The notes under the pieces were generated by a model. That model saw only the letters and a list, made by a program, of their open reading frames with translations. It did no database searches and was not told the origin of the DNA. A stretch of DNA of 64,000 bases from an uncultured Lachnospiraceae bacterium (lineage in GTDB: Bacteria > Bacillota > Clostridia > Lachnospirales > Lachnospiraceae), in assembly GCA_902770965.1 (NCBI GenBank), contig CACXUY010000004.1:62001-126000 (forward strand), in the 5' to 3' direction. Numbering within the stretch: the stretch's first letter is position 1; the number at the start of each line of letters is the position of its first letter. The position numbers and the translations under genes were made by a program. This document shows positions 1 to 9,277 of the stretch, piece after piece.

Positions 1-43
1 TTCATAGTCCAGATACTAAAAAACCATGCGGCGGGAAGCTGTT

Positions 44-3000
44 TCATTCAGTGTACAGCGATGGATCGGAAAGATTAACCGACACCAATGTGCTCACGCC
101 CTTTTCCTGCATCGTGACGCCGTATAGGCGCTCGGAAACTTCCATGGTTCCGCGCCTATGGGTGATGACAATGAACTGTGTATGACCTTTGAGCTTCTGC
201 AGATAGTCCGCAAATCGGATAACATTCGGCTCGTCCAGCGCGGCCTCGATCTCATCGAGCAAGCAGAAGGGTGAAGGCTTTAGGTTCTGTATCGCGAACA
301 GCAAGGCGATAGCCGTCAGAGCCTTCTCACCCCCTGACAGCTGCATCATATTCTGAAGACGCTTGCCGGGAGGCTGGGCTATTATGGCTATTCCCGAGTC
401 GAGGAGATCTCCCGACTCGGCTCCGGTAAGCTCAAGTGTGCCCTTGCCCCCTCCGAACAGTTCAGAAAAGACATGGTTGAACTCTGTCTGGATGAGCGTG
501 AACTTCTCCTTGAACTGTGTGCGCATGGCATCGTCAAGTTCCTTGATAATTCCTTCAAGCTCTGTTTTCGCTTTCGTCAGATCCTCGTGCTGGCCTTTAA
601 GGAATTCATATCTGGTTGAGACTTCTTTATATTCCTCTATAGCGTTGACATTTACAGGACCGAGCTCTCGTATAGCTTCTTTGTTCTGTGAAATGGTCCG
701 CCGCAGTTCTCTGAGAGACTTGCCGTCATCTCTTTTTTCTGCCTCGGCTTCAGTAGGTGTCATTCCGTATTCAGTCCAGAGATACTCTATCTGCTGTTCG
801 AGCTGACCATCGAGACGTTCTTTCTGGCCTTCAAGCCTGAACAGATCCTTATCAAGATGGCTTGCTGCCTCCGCCAATGACATACGTGAGTCGAGAGCTT
901 CCTTAAGCTTTCTTTGCAGCCGGTCTCTGCTGGAACTTAGTTCGTTGATTCTCTCTGTCAGACCGGTCAGTTCCTTCTCGGTCTCGTCAACGTTTTGTCG
1001 AACAGACTCTATCTCTTTTCTCTTTTCTTCAGCGCTCTCCCTTACGCTCCGAGATTTTTCAACCGCATCGATCTCTGCCGCGATCCTGTCTTTTTCCCTC
1101 GCCATTCGGAAGAGTTCATCTCTGAATGTGTTGTCTCTTTCTCTAAGCGCGGAAAGATCTGCCTGAAGCGATGCTGCGGCCTTCTCGGCTTCAGCCTTTT
1201 TCTCCCTTAAGCCGGATAGAGCTGTGACCAGTTCGCTGCGTTTTTCAGTTGCTTTTTTTATCTCGTTTTCAAGATTCTTTACCGCCGCGTCTAAGGCTTC
1301 ATGATCTGTTCTGAGCTGTTCGATCTTGCTTTTCAGTTCATTTGCGGCAAGCAGCCTGAGTCTTTTGTTCTCATCTATCTCCTCAAGCTTTTCATCTGTC
1401 TGTCTTAGCCTTCCAGCTTCTTCTGCTTCTTCAAGACGTTTGCCCTGTATCGCATCGTTCTGTGCCGCCAGTTCTTCGTTCAGCTTACCCTTTTTTGCGG
1501 TGTTTTCTATTATACTGCTTTGGAGTTCTTCGATCTCTTCTTGAAGCTTCTGAACGGAGGCTCCAAGCTCTTCTATCTCTCTTCTGCGTCCCAGCAGATT
1601 AGAATTTGTCTTATATGCACCGCCTGTAAGGGAACCGCCCGGGGCAAAATATTCTCCCTCAAGGGTCACTATGGACAGGCTATGGCCGTATTTTCTTGCT
1701 ATCGAGAGCGCGTTTGCCGCACTGTCAGCCACAAGTATCCTTCCGAGGAGATATTTAGCTATGACTTCATAGCGCTCATCTGTTCTCACGAGCGAAGAAG
1801 CAAGCCCAATGGCACCGGTCTCCTTGAGGGCTTCCGGACGTGAGATGCTCCCTCTTAAGGTAATGTCCGTCAGAGGGAGAAATGTGGCACGGCCGAAACG
1901 ATTTTTCTTAAGATAATCCACCATGGACTGGGCTGTGCTTTCAGTGTCAGTGATGATGTCCTGAAGCCTGCCGCCAAGAGCCGTCTCTATCGCGGTCTCG
2001 TACTTTTTGTCAACGTGGATCAGATCAGCCACAACGCCGCAGATGCCCGGCGTAGAAGACTTCTTCTCCATTACGCGGCGGACGCTCTGTCCGTAGCCTT
2101 CATACCTTTCAGAGATATTCTGCAAGGTTTCCAAGCGGCTGTTTTCAGTATGAAAACGTTTTCTGGTGTCATCGAGGGCGGAATACAGCCCCGCCGTATC
2201 GGCACGGTTATCAGAAAGCTTTGTCTCAAGCTTTCTGATACTTTCCTCCAGCTTCTTTATATTCTCCCTGAGATCTTTAAGCACATGTTCTTGCCTGGTT
2301 TTTTCACCAAGTAGTCTTCTTCTCTCTTCTTCCTCGCTGCTGTCAGCCAAGTCGGATTCTGACTCACGGCTTTGCGCAAGCTCAAGCTCGGCCGCATTCT
2401 TCTGGAGCTCTGACAGTATGGCGGTTTTTTTATTCATTAGTGAAAGAAGGTTGGAATCTTCCTTCGCCGAAGAAGACTCCGCGTCAGAGATCTCCTCATC
2501 AAGACTTTCTATGACCGTCTCATGTTCTGAATACTCAGACTCACGTGAAACGATCTCGTCCTCCAATGATTTTTTTGATTTCCTTGCGGCTTCAAGACTT
2601 TCCTGAGTGCCGGCTGCCTCTTCCCTGAGGGAGTTCAATCTCTCGGCAGTGGTCTTGTCATCGCGTTCCGCTGCCTTTGCCTGTTCCTCCAAAAGCCTCT
2701 GTATGCCGTCGAGCTTCTCTTTATTTAGGCGCAGATTCTCAGCTTCAGTTCTTTTTTCATCGAGATCCTGTTCGAGAACAGTGTTTTGGGCTTCAAGGTC
2801 TTCATAAAGCTCCCTGGCTTCATCAGCCTTCCGGCTGCTGTTTTCGTAGTCGTTCCTGACGATCTCAAGCCTGCTGTTTACGTCATCCAGCTTCTTACGC
2901 AGCTCCGAGGATTCCATGTAAAAAGCTCCGACTTCAAGCTTCTTCAGCTCGCCCTTCAGTTTAAGATATTCGCGTGCTTTTTCGGACTGCCGGTTAAGAG

Positions 3001-3610
3001 GACCGATCTGTTTTTCAAGCTCGCCCAGGATATCTGTTATCCTGATAAGGTTCTGATCTTCATTCTCAAGTTTTTTCTGGGCAATAAGCTTTCTCTTTTT
3101 GTACTTTACTATGCCTGCAGCTTCGTCAAAGAGCTCGCGTCTGTCTTCAGGCCGTCCTGAAAGCACTTTTTCAACCTGCCCCTGGCCTATGATTGAATAA
3201 CCATCGCGGCCTACGCCGGTATCATAAAACAGCTCGCTGATATCCTTGAGTCTGCATGGCGTCCCATTCAAGATATATTCGCTGTCACCTGACCGATATA
3301 CTCTGCGGCAGACAACAACCTCCGGATACTCCACACCCAGCTGCCTGTCGCTGTTGTCGATCGTCAGTGACACGCTTGCAAAGCCCATGGCCTTTCTGTG
3401 TTCGGTCCCGGAAAAAATGACATCCTGCATGTTCGAGCCTCGCAGCTGTTTTGCGCTCTGCTCTCCCAGGACCCAGCGGATAGCGTCAGAAATATTGCTC
3501 TTTCCGCTGCCGTTAGGTCCGACTATGCCCATGATTCCGGGATCGAATTCCAGAACTGTTTTGTTGGCAAATGATTTAAAGCCCTGGGCTTCGATTTTTT
3601 TTAAATACAT
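44..3610 (-). CDS. smc: Chromosome segregation ATPase SMC
   Basis: Full-length SMC (1188 residues, normal for the family), the ATPase of the bacterial condensin that organises and segregates the chromosome with ScpA and ScpB. The N-terminal head carries Walker A (GPNGSGKS, residues 31-38). Two long Lys/Glu-rich coiled-coil arms flank a hinge at about 510-680. The C-terminal head has the ABC signature LSGGEKALTAIALL and Walker B CLLDEIEAALDE. The start codon overlaps the rnc stop by one base (TGATG), so translation is probably coupled. The rnc-smc order is classic for Firmicutes; ftsY would be expected next, but it lies outside the window. Confidence 0.98.
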   Translation of the reverse strand: MYLKKIEAQGFKSFANKTVLEFDPGIMGIVGPNGSGKSNISDAIRWVLGEQSAKQLRGSNMQDVIFSGTEHRKAMGFASVSLTIDNSDRQLGVEYPEVVVCRRVYRSGDSEYILNGTPCRLKDISELFYDTGVGRDGYSIIGQGQVEKVLSGRPEDRRELFDEAAGIVKYKKRKLIAQKKLENEDQNLIRITDILGELEKQIGPLNRQSEKAREYLKLKGELKKLEVGAFYMESSELRKKLDDVNSRLEIVRNDYENSSRKADEARELYEDLEAQNTVLEQDLDEKRTEAENLRLNKEKLDGIQRLLEEQAKAAERDDKTTAERLNSLREEAAGTQESLEAARKSKKSLEDEIVSRESEYSEHETVIESLDEEISDAESSSAKEDSNLLSLMNKKTAILSELQKNAAELELAQSRESESDLADSSEEEERRRLLGEKTRQEHVLKDLRENIKKLEESIRKLETKLSDNRADTAGLYSALDDTRKRFHTENSRLETLQNISERYEGYGQSVRRVMEKKSSTPGICGVVADLIHVDKKYETAIETALGGRLQDIITDTESTAQSMVDYLKKNRFGRATFLPLTDITLRGSISRPEALKETGAIGLASSLVRTDERYEVIAKYLLGRILVADSAANALSIARKYGHSLSIVTLEGEYFAPGGSLTGGAYKTNSNLLGRRREIEELGASVQKLQEEIEELQSSIIENTAKKGKLNEELAAQNDAIQGKRLEEAEEAGRLRQTDEKLEEIDENKRLRLLAANELKSKIEQLRTDHEALDAAVKNLENEIKKATEKRSELVTALSGLREKKAEAEKAAASLQADLSALRERDNTFRDELFRMAREKDRIAAEIDAVEKSRSVRESAEEKRKEIESVRQNVDETEKELTGLTERINELSSSRDRLQRKLKEALDSRMSLAEAASHLDKDLFRLEGQKERLDGQLEQQIEYLWTEYGMTPTEAEAEKRDDGKSLRELRRTISQNKEAIRELGPVNVNAIEEYKEVSTRYEFLKGQHEDLTKAKTELEGIIKELDDAMRTQFKEKFTLIQTEFNHVFSELFGGGKGTLELTGAESGDLLDSGIAIIAQPPGKRLQNMMQLSGGEKALTAIALLFAIQNLKPSPFCLLDEIEAALDEPNVIRFADYLQKLKGHTQFIVITHRRGTMEVSERLYGVTMQEKGVSTLVSVNLSDPSLYTE

Positions 3611-4383
3611 CAGATATCTTCTCCGCTTTGTCTGTACTTTAATATCGCGTCGGCAGCCGCAGCCTGCTCAGATTGTTTCTTAGAACGTCCGCTTCCTTTA
3701 CCCATCTCAGTACCCATCACCTTGACAATACTGACAAATACCCTGTTATGGTCGGGACCTGTCGCTGAAATGAGGTGGTATTCGGGTTCAATGCCGAATC
3801 TGCCTTGAACCATCTCTTGAAGCTCGGTTTTGCTGTCCGTTATGATCTTGTTCTTCTCGGATTCGTCCAGGATATGTCGTCTGATAAAGTCCTTTGCATT
3901 TGAAAAACCACCGTCTAAATAGATGGCTCCTATGACTGACTCAAGAGCGTCGGACAAAATAGAAGGCTGGTTTCTGCCTCCGCCTTCATCAGCGCCTTTT
4001 GCCAGCCTCAGCCAATTGCCGAGCCCAAGTTTTTTCGCGTGTTCAGCGAGAGGGGCTTCGGACACCATAGATGCCCGTTTCTTGGTAAGATCTCCCTCCG
4101 GAGATTGGGTGAATATGCCAAAGAGATAATCACTGGAAACAAGCTCAAGCACGGCGTCTCCAAGAAACTCCAGTCTCTCGTTGCAGTCAAGCCTTGTCAA
4201 TTTGTGCTCGTTAATATAAGAACTGTGCGTGAGTGCCCTCACCAACAGTTCTTTATCCTTGAACACATAGCCTAATGACGATTCCAGTTTTTCAGTATTC
4301 GTGCTGATGGCATCACTTCTGTCGTGCCTTCTGTAGGAAGCGACAGCTCTGCTGCGTTTATCTGTATTGACCTTACGTACCAT
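3610..4383 (-). CDS. rnc: Ribonuclease III
   Basis: Double-strand-specific endoribonuclease that processes rRNA precursors and structured mRNAs. The N-terminal catalytic domain has the signature ERLEFLGDAVLELV, with the second acidic cluster in DALESVIGAIYLDGG. A double-stranded RNA-binding domain occupies about residues 180-250 (TELQEMVQGRF to the KKQSEQAAAADAI helix). The 257-residue length is slightly above the family norm because of a basic N-terminal extension of about 25 residues before the catalytic domain. It lies 12 bp after acpP and overlaps smc by one base. Confidence 0.97.
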   Translation of the reverse strand: MVRKVNTDKRSRAVASYRRHDRSDAISTNTEKLESSLGYVFKDKELLVRALTHSSYINEHKLTRLDCNERLEFLGDAVLELVSSDYLFGIFTQSPEGDLTKKRASMVSEAPLAEHAKKLGLGNWLRLAKGADEGGGRNQPSILSDALESVIGAIYLDGGFSNAKDFIRRHILDESEKNKIITDSKTELQEMVQGRFGIEPEYHLISATGPDHNRVFVSIVKVMGTEMGKGSGRSKKQSEQAAAADAILKYRQSGEDI

Positions 4384-4395
4384 TCTAACACCTTC

Positions 4396-4626
4396 TTAAG
4401 ACCTAACAGCTTTGATGGCTTCAAAGGCATCCTGGACCGTCACTATGTTTTCAGCGGCATCGTCAGGAATCTCCAATCCCATGGCATCTTCTAATAGCAT
4501 AATGATCTCGACGCGATCAAGAGAGTCCGCGCCAAGGTCGTTTTCAAAAGTTTTATCCGGAGTAACCTCCGACTGATCAATGCCCAACGTCTGGGCTATT
4601 ATCTTCTGTATCTTTTCGAACTCCAT
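4396..4626 (-). CDS. acpP: Acyl carrier protein
   Basis: 76-residue acyl carrier protein that shuttles acyl chains in fatty acid and phospholipid synthesis. The phosphopantetheine attachment serine is Ser35 in GADSLDRVEI. It is strongly acidic, as the family requires. A clear AAGGAG ribosome binding site sits about 9 bases before the ATG. Unusually, this site and the first 50 coding bases lie inside the 3' end of plsX. Confidence 0.97.
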   Translation of the reverse strand: MEFEKIQKIIAQTLGIDQSEVTPDKTFENDLGADSLDRVEIIMLLEDAMGLEIPDDAAENIVTVQDAFEAIKAVRS

Positions 4627-5659
4627 TTATATCACTCCTTATCTGCCCCGCTTTTTCTGATTTGAGGTCAGCCTCGATTTTTCCGGCAATGTCATGGCTC
4701 TCAAAAGTCAGGCACTGCAAAACGGAATTCCTTATATCACCGGCCTTAGCGCTGCCATGTGTCTTGACAACTAGACCCTTCAGACCCAAAAGAGGGGCAC
4801 CCCCGTATTGACTGGCATCCATATCCTTTAAAGTCTTTTTTAACGCAGGCTTGATGAGCAAGGCACCTATCTTTGATCTGGTTGAGGACATGAGTCCTTT
4901 CTTTATACGGCCTAGAAGGACACCGGCCAGGCCTTCATATAGCTTCAGTATAATATTTCCCGCGAAAGCATCGCAGACAATGACGTCTGCTTTTCCTTCA
5001 GGGATCTCTCTGGCCTCTATGTTGCCTATGAAATTAATGTCGTCCATCGCTTCAAGAAGAGGATAGGTCTCCTTGGTAAGTGAGTTGCCCTTTTCAGCCT
5101 CGGCACCGATATTCACGAGCGCGACTCTGGGTGCTTCGATCCCGACGGCATACTTCATGTAGATCGAACCCATCCTTGCAAACTGGACAAGATGAGTGCA
5201 GCGGCTGTCCACATTTGCGCCGGAATCGACTATAAGACATACCCCGTCGTCTGTAGGGATTATGGCACCGATAGGCGTGCGCTCAATCCCCCTTATCCTG
5301 CCTACGATAAGCTGCCCGCCGACGAGAATAGCTCCGGTGCTGCCGGCTGAGACGAAGGCGCGTGCTTTGTCCTCACGAACAAGCTTCATGCCGACAACGA
5401 TAGATGAATCCTTTTTATGGCGGATAGCCGCGACCGGAGGCTCGCTCATGGCTATCACGTCATTTGCAGGGACTACTGTCAGGCGCCTTTCATCATATTT
5501 ATATTTCTTCAGCTCACTGGTAACGGCATCCGCCTTTCCCACAAGAAAGATGCCGATATCTTTGCTAGATTCAAGTGCCGCCACGCTGCCTTCTACTATT
5601 GCTGCCGGAGCGTTGTCGCCTCCCATAGCATCTACAGCTATCCAGGTTAAATCTGTCAT
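4577..5659 (-). CDS. plsX: Phosphate acyltransferase PlsX
   Basis: Converts acyl-ACP to acyl-phosphate, the first step of the PlsX/PlsY route to phosphatidic acid; peripheral membrane enzyme. The N-terminus MTDLTWIAVDAMGGDNAP contains the conserved VDAMGGD motif. Three in-frame ATGs cluster here; the one at 5659 is preferred because GGAGA lies 6 bases upstream. Predicted length is 360 residues, somewhat long for the family. The extra C-terminal residues (about 17) are encoded in the region that overlaps acpP. Confidence 0.95.
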   Translation of the reverse strand: MTDLTWIAVDAMGGDNAPAAIVEGSVAALESSKDIGIFLVGKADAVTSELKKYKYDERRLTVVPANDVIAMSEPPVAAIRHKKDSSIVVGMKLVREDKARAFVSAGSTGAILVGGQLIVGRIRGIERTPIGAIIPTDDGVCLIVDSGANVDSRCTHLVQFARMGSIYMKYAVGIEAPRVALVNIGAEAEKGNSLTKETYPLLEAMDDINFIGNIEAREIPEGKADVIVCDAFAGNIILKLYEGLAGVLLGRIKKGLMSSTRSKIGALLIKPALKKTLKDMDASQYGGAPLLGLKGLVVKTHGSAKAGDIRNSVLQCLTFESHDIAGKIEADLKSEKAGQIRSDINGVRKDTEDNSPDVGH

Positions 5660-5749
5660 GATCATTCTCCAATAATACAATGCATGGTTTACGCCAAACA
5701 GAGCCTGTATTTGATCGCGATAAACGAAATGTCATCCAGGCGAGACATT

Positions 5750-7066
5750 CTACTCGCCTGAAGGCTCCGTCTCCGAGCCGCCTTCTTCGTCCTGGGTCCC
5801 TAAACCCATTCTGTCGGGAAGGTCTTTGTATACAGGCTGCATGGTGCTGCTGTCTATTATGCTTATAGTTTTGAAAACCTCTGTCTCTGTAGGAAGTCCC
5901 CGTCTTCTTAACTTGTCTTCTATATATTCCTTGAGCAGTGTATAGAAAAGCGCAAAGATCGGCACTCCGAAAAGCAGGCCGGGAAAACCGAAAAAGCCTC
6001 CGCCAAGCAGAATAGCTACAATGATCCAAAAGCTTCCCAGACCCACCGTCTGTCCAAGGATACGGGGACCGATTATGTTACCATCTATCTGCTGTATAGC
6101 CAGGATCAGAGGAAGGAAGACCAGGCCCTTGATCGGGGTTGACAGGAAAATGATGAAGAAGCAGGGAACAGCCCCGATAAACGGTCCAAAGAAGGGGATG
6201 ATGTTGGTTATGCCCACTACAACACCGACCAGTTCCTTGTAAGGCATCTGGAAGATCGCCATCACGATATAAGTCAAAATACCGATAATGATCGAATCGA
6301 TCACTTTGCCGGCGATGAACCCTCCAAAAATCTGATTGGATTCATGTGTAAGCTCAATGAATCTGTTTACCCTTTTTGCAGGGAAAAGACCGTACAGAAG
6401 TTTCTTGATCTCCGCGATGAATTTCTCCTTGGCAACAAGGACATAAACGGCAACTATAAAGCCGATTATGAGATTAAGTGTCTCCCTCAAAAAGGAGTAA
6501 ATACTGGAGAAAACCTTTGACATCAGCGATTCGATCATGTCGCCGTTGGTGAGTTTCTGAAGGAAATCACTGAGAGATTCAAATATCTGTACGCTCAGAG
6601 TCTGTGCCTGCGTACCTATCTCGCTGTCCTCAGGCGTTACGGAACTTATCCAGCTCTGGATATTCGCGGTATAGACATTGACATTGCTGATGAGAAGCCT
6701 GATGCTGTCAACCAGTCTGGGGACAACAAGCACGATCAAAACAGCCAGGAACGATAAAACGACCACCATAGATAATGTCACGCCCATAAAACGCATAAAG
6801 ATCCACGCTTTCCCTTCATCTTTAGGAAAAAACCTGACTCCCAGCTTTTTTAGGAAGCTGTCTTCAAAATACTTTACAATAGGATTTACCAGATATGCGA
6901 TCAGGGTTCCATAGATGACCGGTTTGAGTATGCCGGCAGCCATGGCAATGAATTGCCCGACCTTCGGCAATTGGGTGAAGAGCAGGACGGTGATCATGGA
7001 CGCAATAATGACCAGAAATGCTGTGAAGCCTATTTTCCTGTATTTATCATTGAAATCCAGCTTCAT
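5750..7066 (-). CDS. AI-2E family (PerM/YtvI-like) permease
   Basis: Polytopic membrane protein of 438 residues with the AI-2E transporter family layout. There are about three N-terminal membrane segments, a soluble stretch around residues 130-190, then a C-terminal block of five or so segments. The C-terminal half shows the family signatures GFIAGKVIDSIIIGILTY, NIIPFFGPFIGAVP and QQIDGNIIGPRILG. Members export or take up small molecules or ions (autoinducer-2, sodium/proton exchange, sporulation-related YtvI); the substrate cannot be told from sequence. Its start overlaps the stop of the upstream amidase-like gene by four bases. A short hairpin (arms 5738-5744 and 5753-5759) spans the stop codon. 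Confidence 0.9.
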   Translation of the reverse strand: MKLDFNDKYRKIGFTAFLVIIASMITVLLFTQLPKVGQFIAMAAGILKPVIYGTLIAYLVNPIVKYFEDSFLKKLGVRFFPKDEGKAWIFMRFMGVTLSMVVVLSFLAVLIVLVVPRLVDSIRLLISNVNVYTANIQSWISSVTPEDSEIGTQAQTLSVQIFESLSDFLQKLTNGDMIESLMSKVFSSIYSFLRETLNLIIGFIVAVYVLVAKEKFIAEIKKLLYGLFPAKRVNRFIELTHESNQIFGGFIAGKVIDSIIIGILTYIVMAIFQMPYKELVGVVVGITNIIPFFGPFIGAVPCFFIIFLSTPIKGLVFLPLILAIQQIDGNIIGPRILGQTVGLGSFWIIVAILLGGGFFGFPGLLFGVPIFALFYTLLKEYIEDKLRRRGLPTETEVFKTISIIDSSTMQPVYKDLPDRMGLGTQDEEGGSETEPSGE

Positions 7067-7737
7067 CTTCCGACCTCCGCACGTAATCTGTTCCAGGAAC
7101 CAGTCTCTTCGTCGGACTCAAGTCCCGAAGCAATGAGTATTATCTCCTCGGCTGAGACAAAGTCATCAGCAGCCAGTCCGAATCTTTCTTTGATCCATCT
7201 TCCTAACTCAACGATAGACTCATACTCCTTACCGGACGGTGGTTCGCCAAAGTCGCTGCTGTAGGTCACAGATATTGCCTCTGAACTGCCGGCGAAGCAT
7301 CCGTAAGCAATCTCTTCCAGAGGAATACAGCATAAAACAGAGCCATCATAGCCAACGGCAAAATGGCTGCCTCCGTATTGTCCGTCGGTGCCTGCTTTTA
7401 AAAAGCCTTCTCTTACACTTGCGGCAGTCTGACCGGCTGTTCCGCTGGAAACAAATACGACCTTTCTTATTCCAGGATTAAGTATTCCTGGCCTGGTATA
7501 TCGGTTTAACGCTATATAATCCTCCTTGACGAATGAAGGAAGCTCGTCCGCGACATTATTATTTCTGAGTCTGATATTTCTGATCACGGTCGCGGCAATG
7601 ACTAAAATGATAACTATTATCGCAGCCTGAAGAAGCTCCGGTGATTTTATATAGCTCTGTGTTGACAATTTACGGCGTGAACGATATTGTTTGTCGGACT
7701 TGTTTGCCCGAGTCGCAGAACCTGACATATCTCCCAT
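7063..7737 (-). CDS. Membrane-anchored N-acetylmuramoyl-L-alanine amidase-like protein, predicted catalytically inactive
   Basis: About 224 residues: a basic cytoplasmic N-terminus, one membrane segment (36-53), then an extracellular domain with the fold signature of Amidase_2/PGRP enzymes (SHFAVGYDGSVLCCIPLEEIAYG at 124-146). The family's first zinc-ligand region, normally of the type VIHYT, reads VVFVSSG. The second region, normally IRHYDVTGK.CP, reads IILIASGLESDEETG. None of the usual His/His/Cys-or-Asp ligands is visible, so hydrolysis is unlikely; a peptidoglycan-binding or regulatory role is possible (inference). The ATG at 7737 is chosen because GAGG lies 8 bases upstream. An alternative TTG at 7758 would overlap uppP. 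The gene lies between uppP and the AI-2E permease. Confidence 0.75.
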   Translation of the reverse strand: MGDMSGSATRANKSDKQYRSRRKLSTQSYIKSPELLQAAIIVIILVIAATVIRNIRLRNNNVADELPSFVKEDYIALNRYTRPGILNPGIRKVVFVSSGTAGQTAASVREGFLKAGTDGQYGGSHFAVGYDGSVLCCIPLEEIAYGCFAGSSEAISVTYSSDFGEPPSGKEYESIVELGRWIKERFGLAADDFVSAEEIILIASGLESDEETGSWNRLRAEVGR

Positions 7738-7754
7738 GCTGTCAACCTCATGGA

Positions 7755-8603
7755 TCAAGGCATCATTCCGGGACGCAGCAATGCCATAATAAATACAAGT
7801 ACGCCGAGAGCGATCCTATAATAGCCGAATATGGCAAAGCTGTACCGTCTGACAAAGTTCATCAGGAATCTTACGACGAACAAGGAAACGACAAAAGCGA
7901 CGAGCATGCCAAGGATGAGTGATACCACTTCGACAGCGGTAAGCGCGGTCTCAAGCTTGATAAGATATTTTACAAGCTTCAGGCCGCTTGCGCCGAACAT
8001 GATAGGCACTGCCATGAAGAATGAAAACTCCGCCGCGAGCGTGCGCTTTGTGCCCACAAGCATGGCGCCAAGTATGGAAGCACCTGAGCGGGAAGTGCCG
8101 GGAATCAATGATAAAGTCTGGAACAGTCCTATCTCAAGGGCGTTAAGGTAGGTCATATCGCTGTAATTCTTGATCTTTGACTTAGCGCTGCCTCTTCTGT
8201 TCTCAATGAAGATAAAAGCAACGCCATAGACGATCAAGGCAATAGCAACTACAGGCCAGCGGAACAGGTGGGCGTCAAGAAAATCGTCCAGCAGGAAGCC
8301 TGCTATGGCGGCAGGGACGCATCCTATTATCACCTTTATCCACATATCAAAGATGCCTTTCTGCTGATCTTCATCGATGTCGGAGCGGAACGGCCACAGC
8401 TTGTCCCAGAACACCACGCATACAGCAAGTATAGCGCCGAGCTGGATAACAACGCGGAACATCGAAAGAAATGCTTCCGACAGGGCGAGAGGCCAGATGC
8501 TCTCAAATAAAATGAGATGGCCGGTGCTGCTCACGGGCAGCCACTCAGTAATACCTTCGACAATACCGTAGAAAATAATCTTGATTATTTCAGTTAATCT
8601 CAT
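7755..8603 (-). CDS. uppP: Undecaprenyl-diphosphatase UppP (BacA family)
   Basis: Integral membrane phosphatase that regenerates undecaprenyl phosphate for cell wall synthesis and confers basal bacitracin tolerance. Both family motifs are present: GITEWLPVSSTGHLIL near the N-terminus and LIPGTSRSGASI in the middle. Length 282 residues with about eight hydrophobic segments, as expected. The start overlaps the ung stop by four bases (ATGA). Confidence 0.97.
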   Translation of the reverse strand: MRLTEIIKIIFYGIVEGITEWLPVSSTGHLILFESIWPLALSEAFLSMFRVVIQLGAILAVCVVFWDKLWPFRSDIDEDQQKGIFDMWIKVIIGCVPAAIAGFLLDDFLDAHLFRWPVVAIALIVYGVAFIFIENRRGSAKSKIKNYSDMTYLNALEIGLFQTLSLIPGTSRSGASILGAMLVGTKRTLAAEFSFFMAVPIMFGASGLKLVKYLIKLETALTAVEVVSLILGMLVAFVVSLFVVRFLMNFVRRYSFAIFGYYRIALGVLVFIMALLRPGMMP

Positions 8604-9277
8604 CGCTTCTCCTCTATCTGCCAGTCTATAGGCTCAACTCCATGTTCCTCAAGAAATCTGTTTGCTTTTCCAAAATGCCCGCAGCCGAAAAAACCTCGAT
8701 AGGCAGAAAGAGGGCTCGGATGCGGCGCCTCAAGTATCAGGAAACGTTTATTAGTCAAAAGCTGTTTTTTTGACTGAGCGTTTCTACCCCAGAGCATGAA
8801 TACGATAGGTCTCTCCTGGCTGTTGACTGCTCGGATAGCTGCATCTGTGAACTGTTCCCAGCCTATGCCTTGATGGGAATTTGCTCTGTGAGCCCTGACG
8901 GTAAGGACAGTATTTAACAGGAACACGCCCTGCCTTGCCCATTTCTCAAGGTTTCCGCTCGAGGGTATATAGCAGCCCAGATCATCATGCAGTTCCTGAT
9001 ATATGTTCACCAGTGAGGGGGGGATCTCTATACCTTGCTTTACTGAGAAGCAGAGTCCCTGGGCCTGTCCCGGCTCATGATAAGGATCCTGTCCTATGAT
9101 AACCACCTTTACCTGTGAAAGCGGTGTCAGCTCAAAAGCCTTAAAAATCTCATCAGCCGGGGGGTAAACCGACGTCTTCATGTACTCATCCTTCACCTTC
9201 GTATAAAGCTCCGCGTAATAAGGCTTTTTGAATTCAGGTGAGAGCGGACCGAGCCAGTCATTGCTAATTGCCGCCAT
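8600..9277 (-). CDS. ung: Uracil-DNA glycosylase, family 1
   Basis: Removes uracil from DNA in base-excision repair. The water-activating loop is [13 protein letters not shown] with catalytic Asp64, and the minor-groove loop is [13 protein letters not shown] near residue 187. 225 residues, full length. The ATG has GAGG seven bases upstream. This start lies inside the last 14 bases of the hisF frame as it now stands, because hisF runs on through an intergenic repeat. Confidence 0.97.
   Translation of the reverse strand: MAAISNDWLGPLSPEFKKPYYAELYTKVKDEYMKTSVYPPADEIFKAFELTPLSQVKVVIIGQDPYHEPGQAQGLCFSVKQGIEIPPSLVNIYQELHDDLGCYIPSSGNLEKWARQGVFLLNTVLTVRAHRANSHQGIGWEQFTDAAIRAVNSQERPIVFMLWGRNAQSKKQLLTNKRFLILEAPHPSPLSAYRGFFGCGHFGKANRFLEEHGVEPIDWQIEEKR

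Noticed and set aside
1-43. Start of ftsY downstream of smc
   Set aside because: Expected by gene order, and an ATG lies at bases 3-5 of the minus strand, but there is no ribosome binding site and only two codons would be visible.
363-2859. Many plus-strand open frames across smc
   Set aside because: Antisense shadows of the coiled-coil gene: Ser/Leu/Phe-rich translations, no ribosome binding sites, no recognisable domains. The same reason applies to the other long antisense frames in the window.
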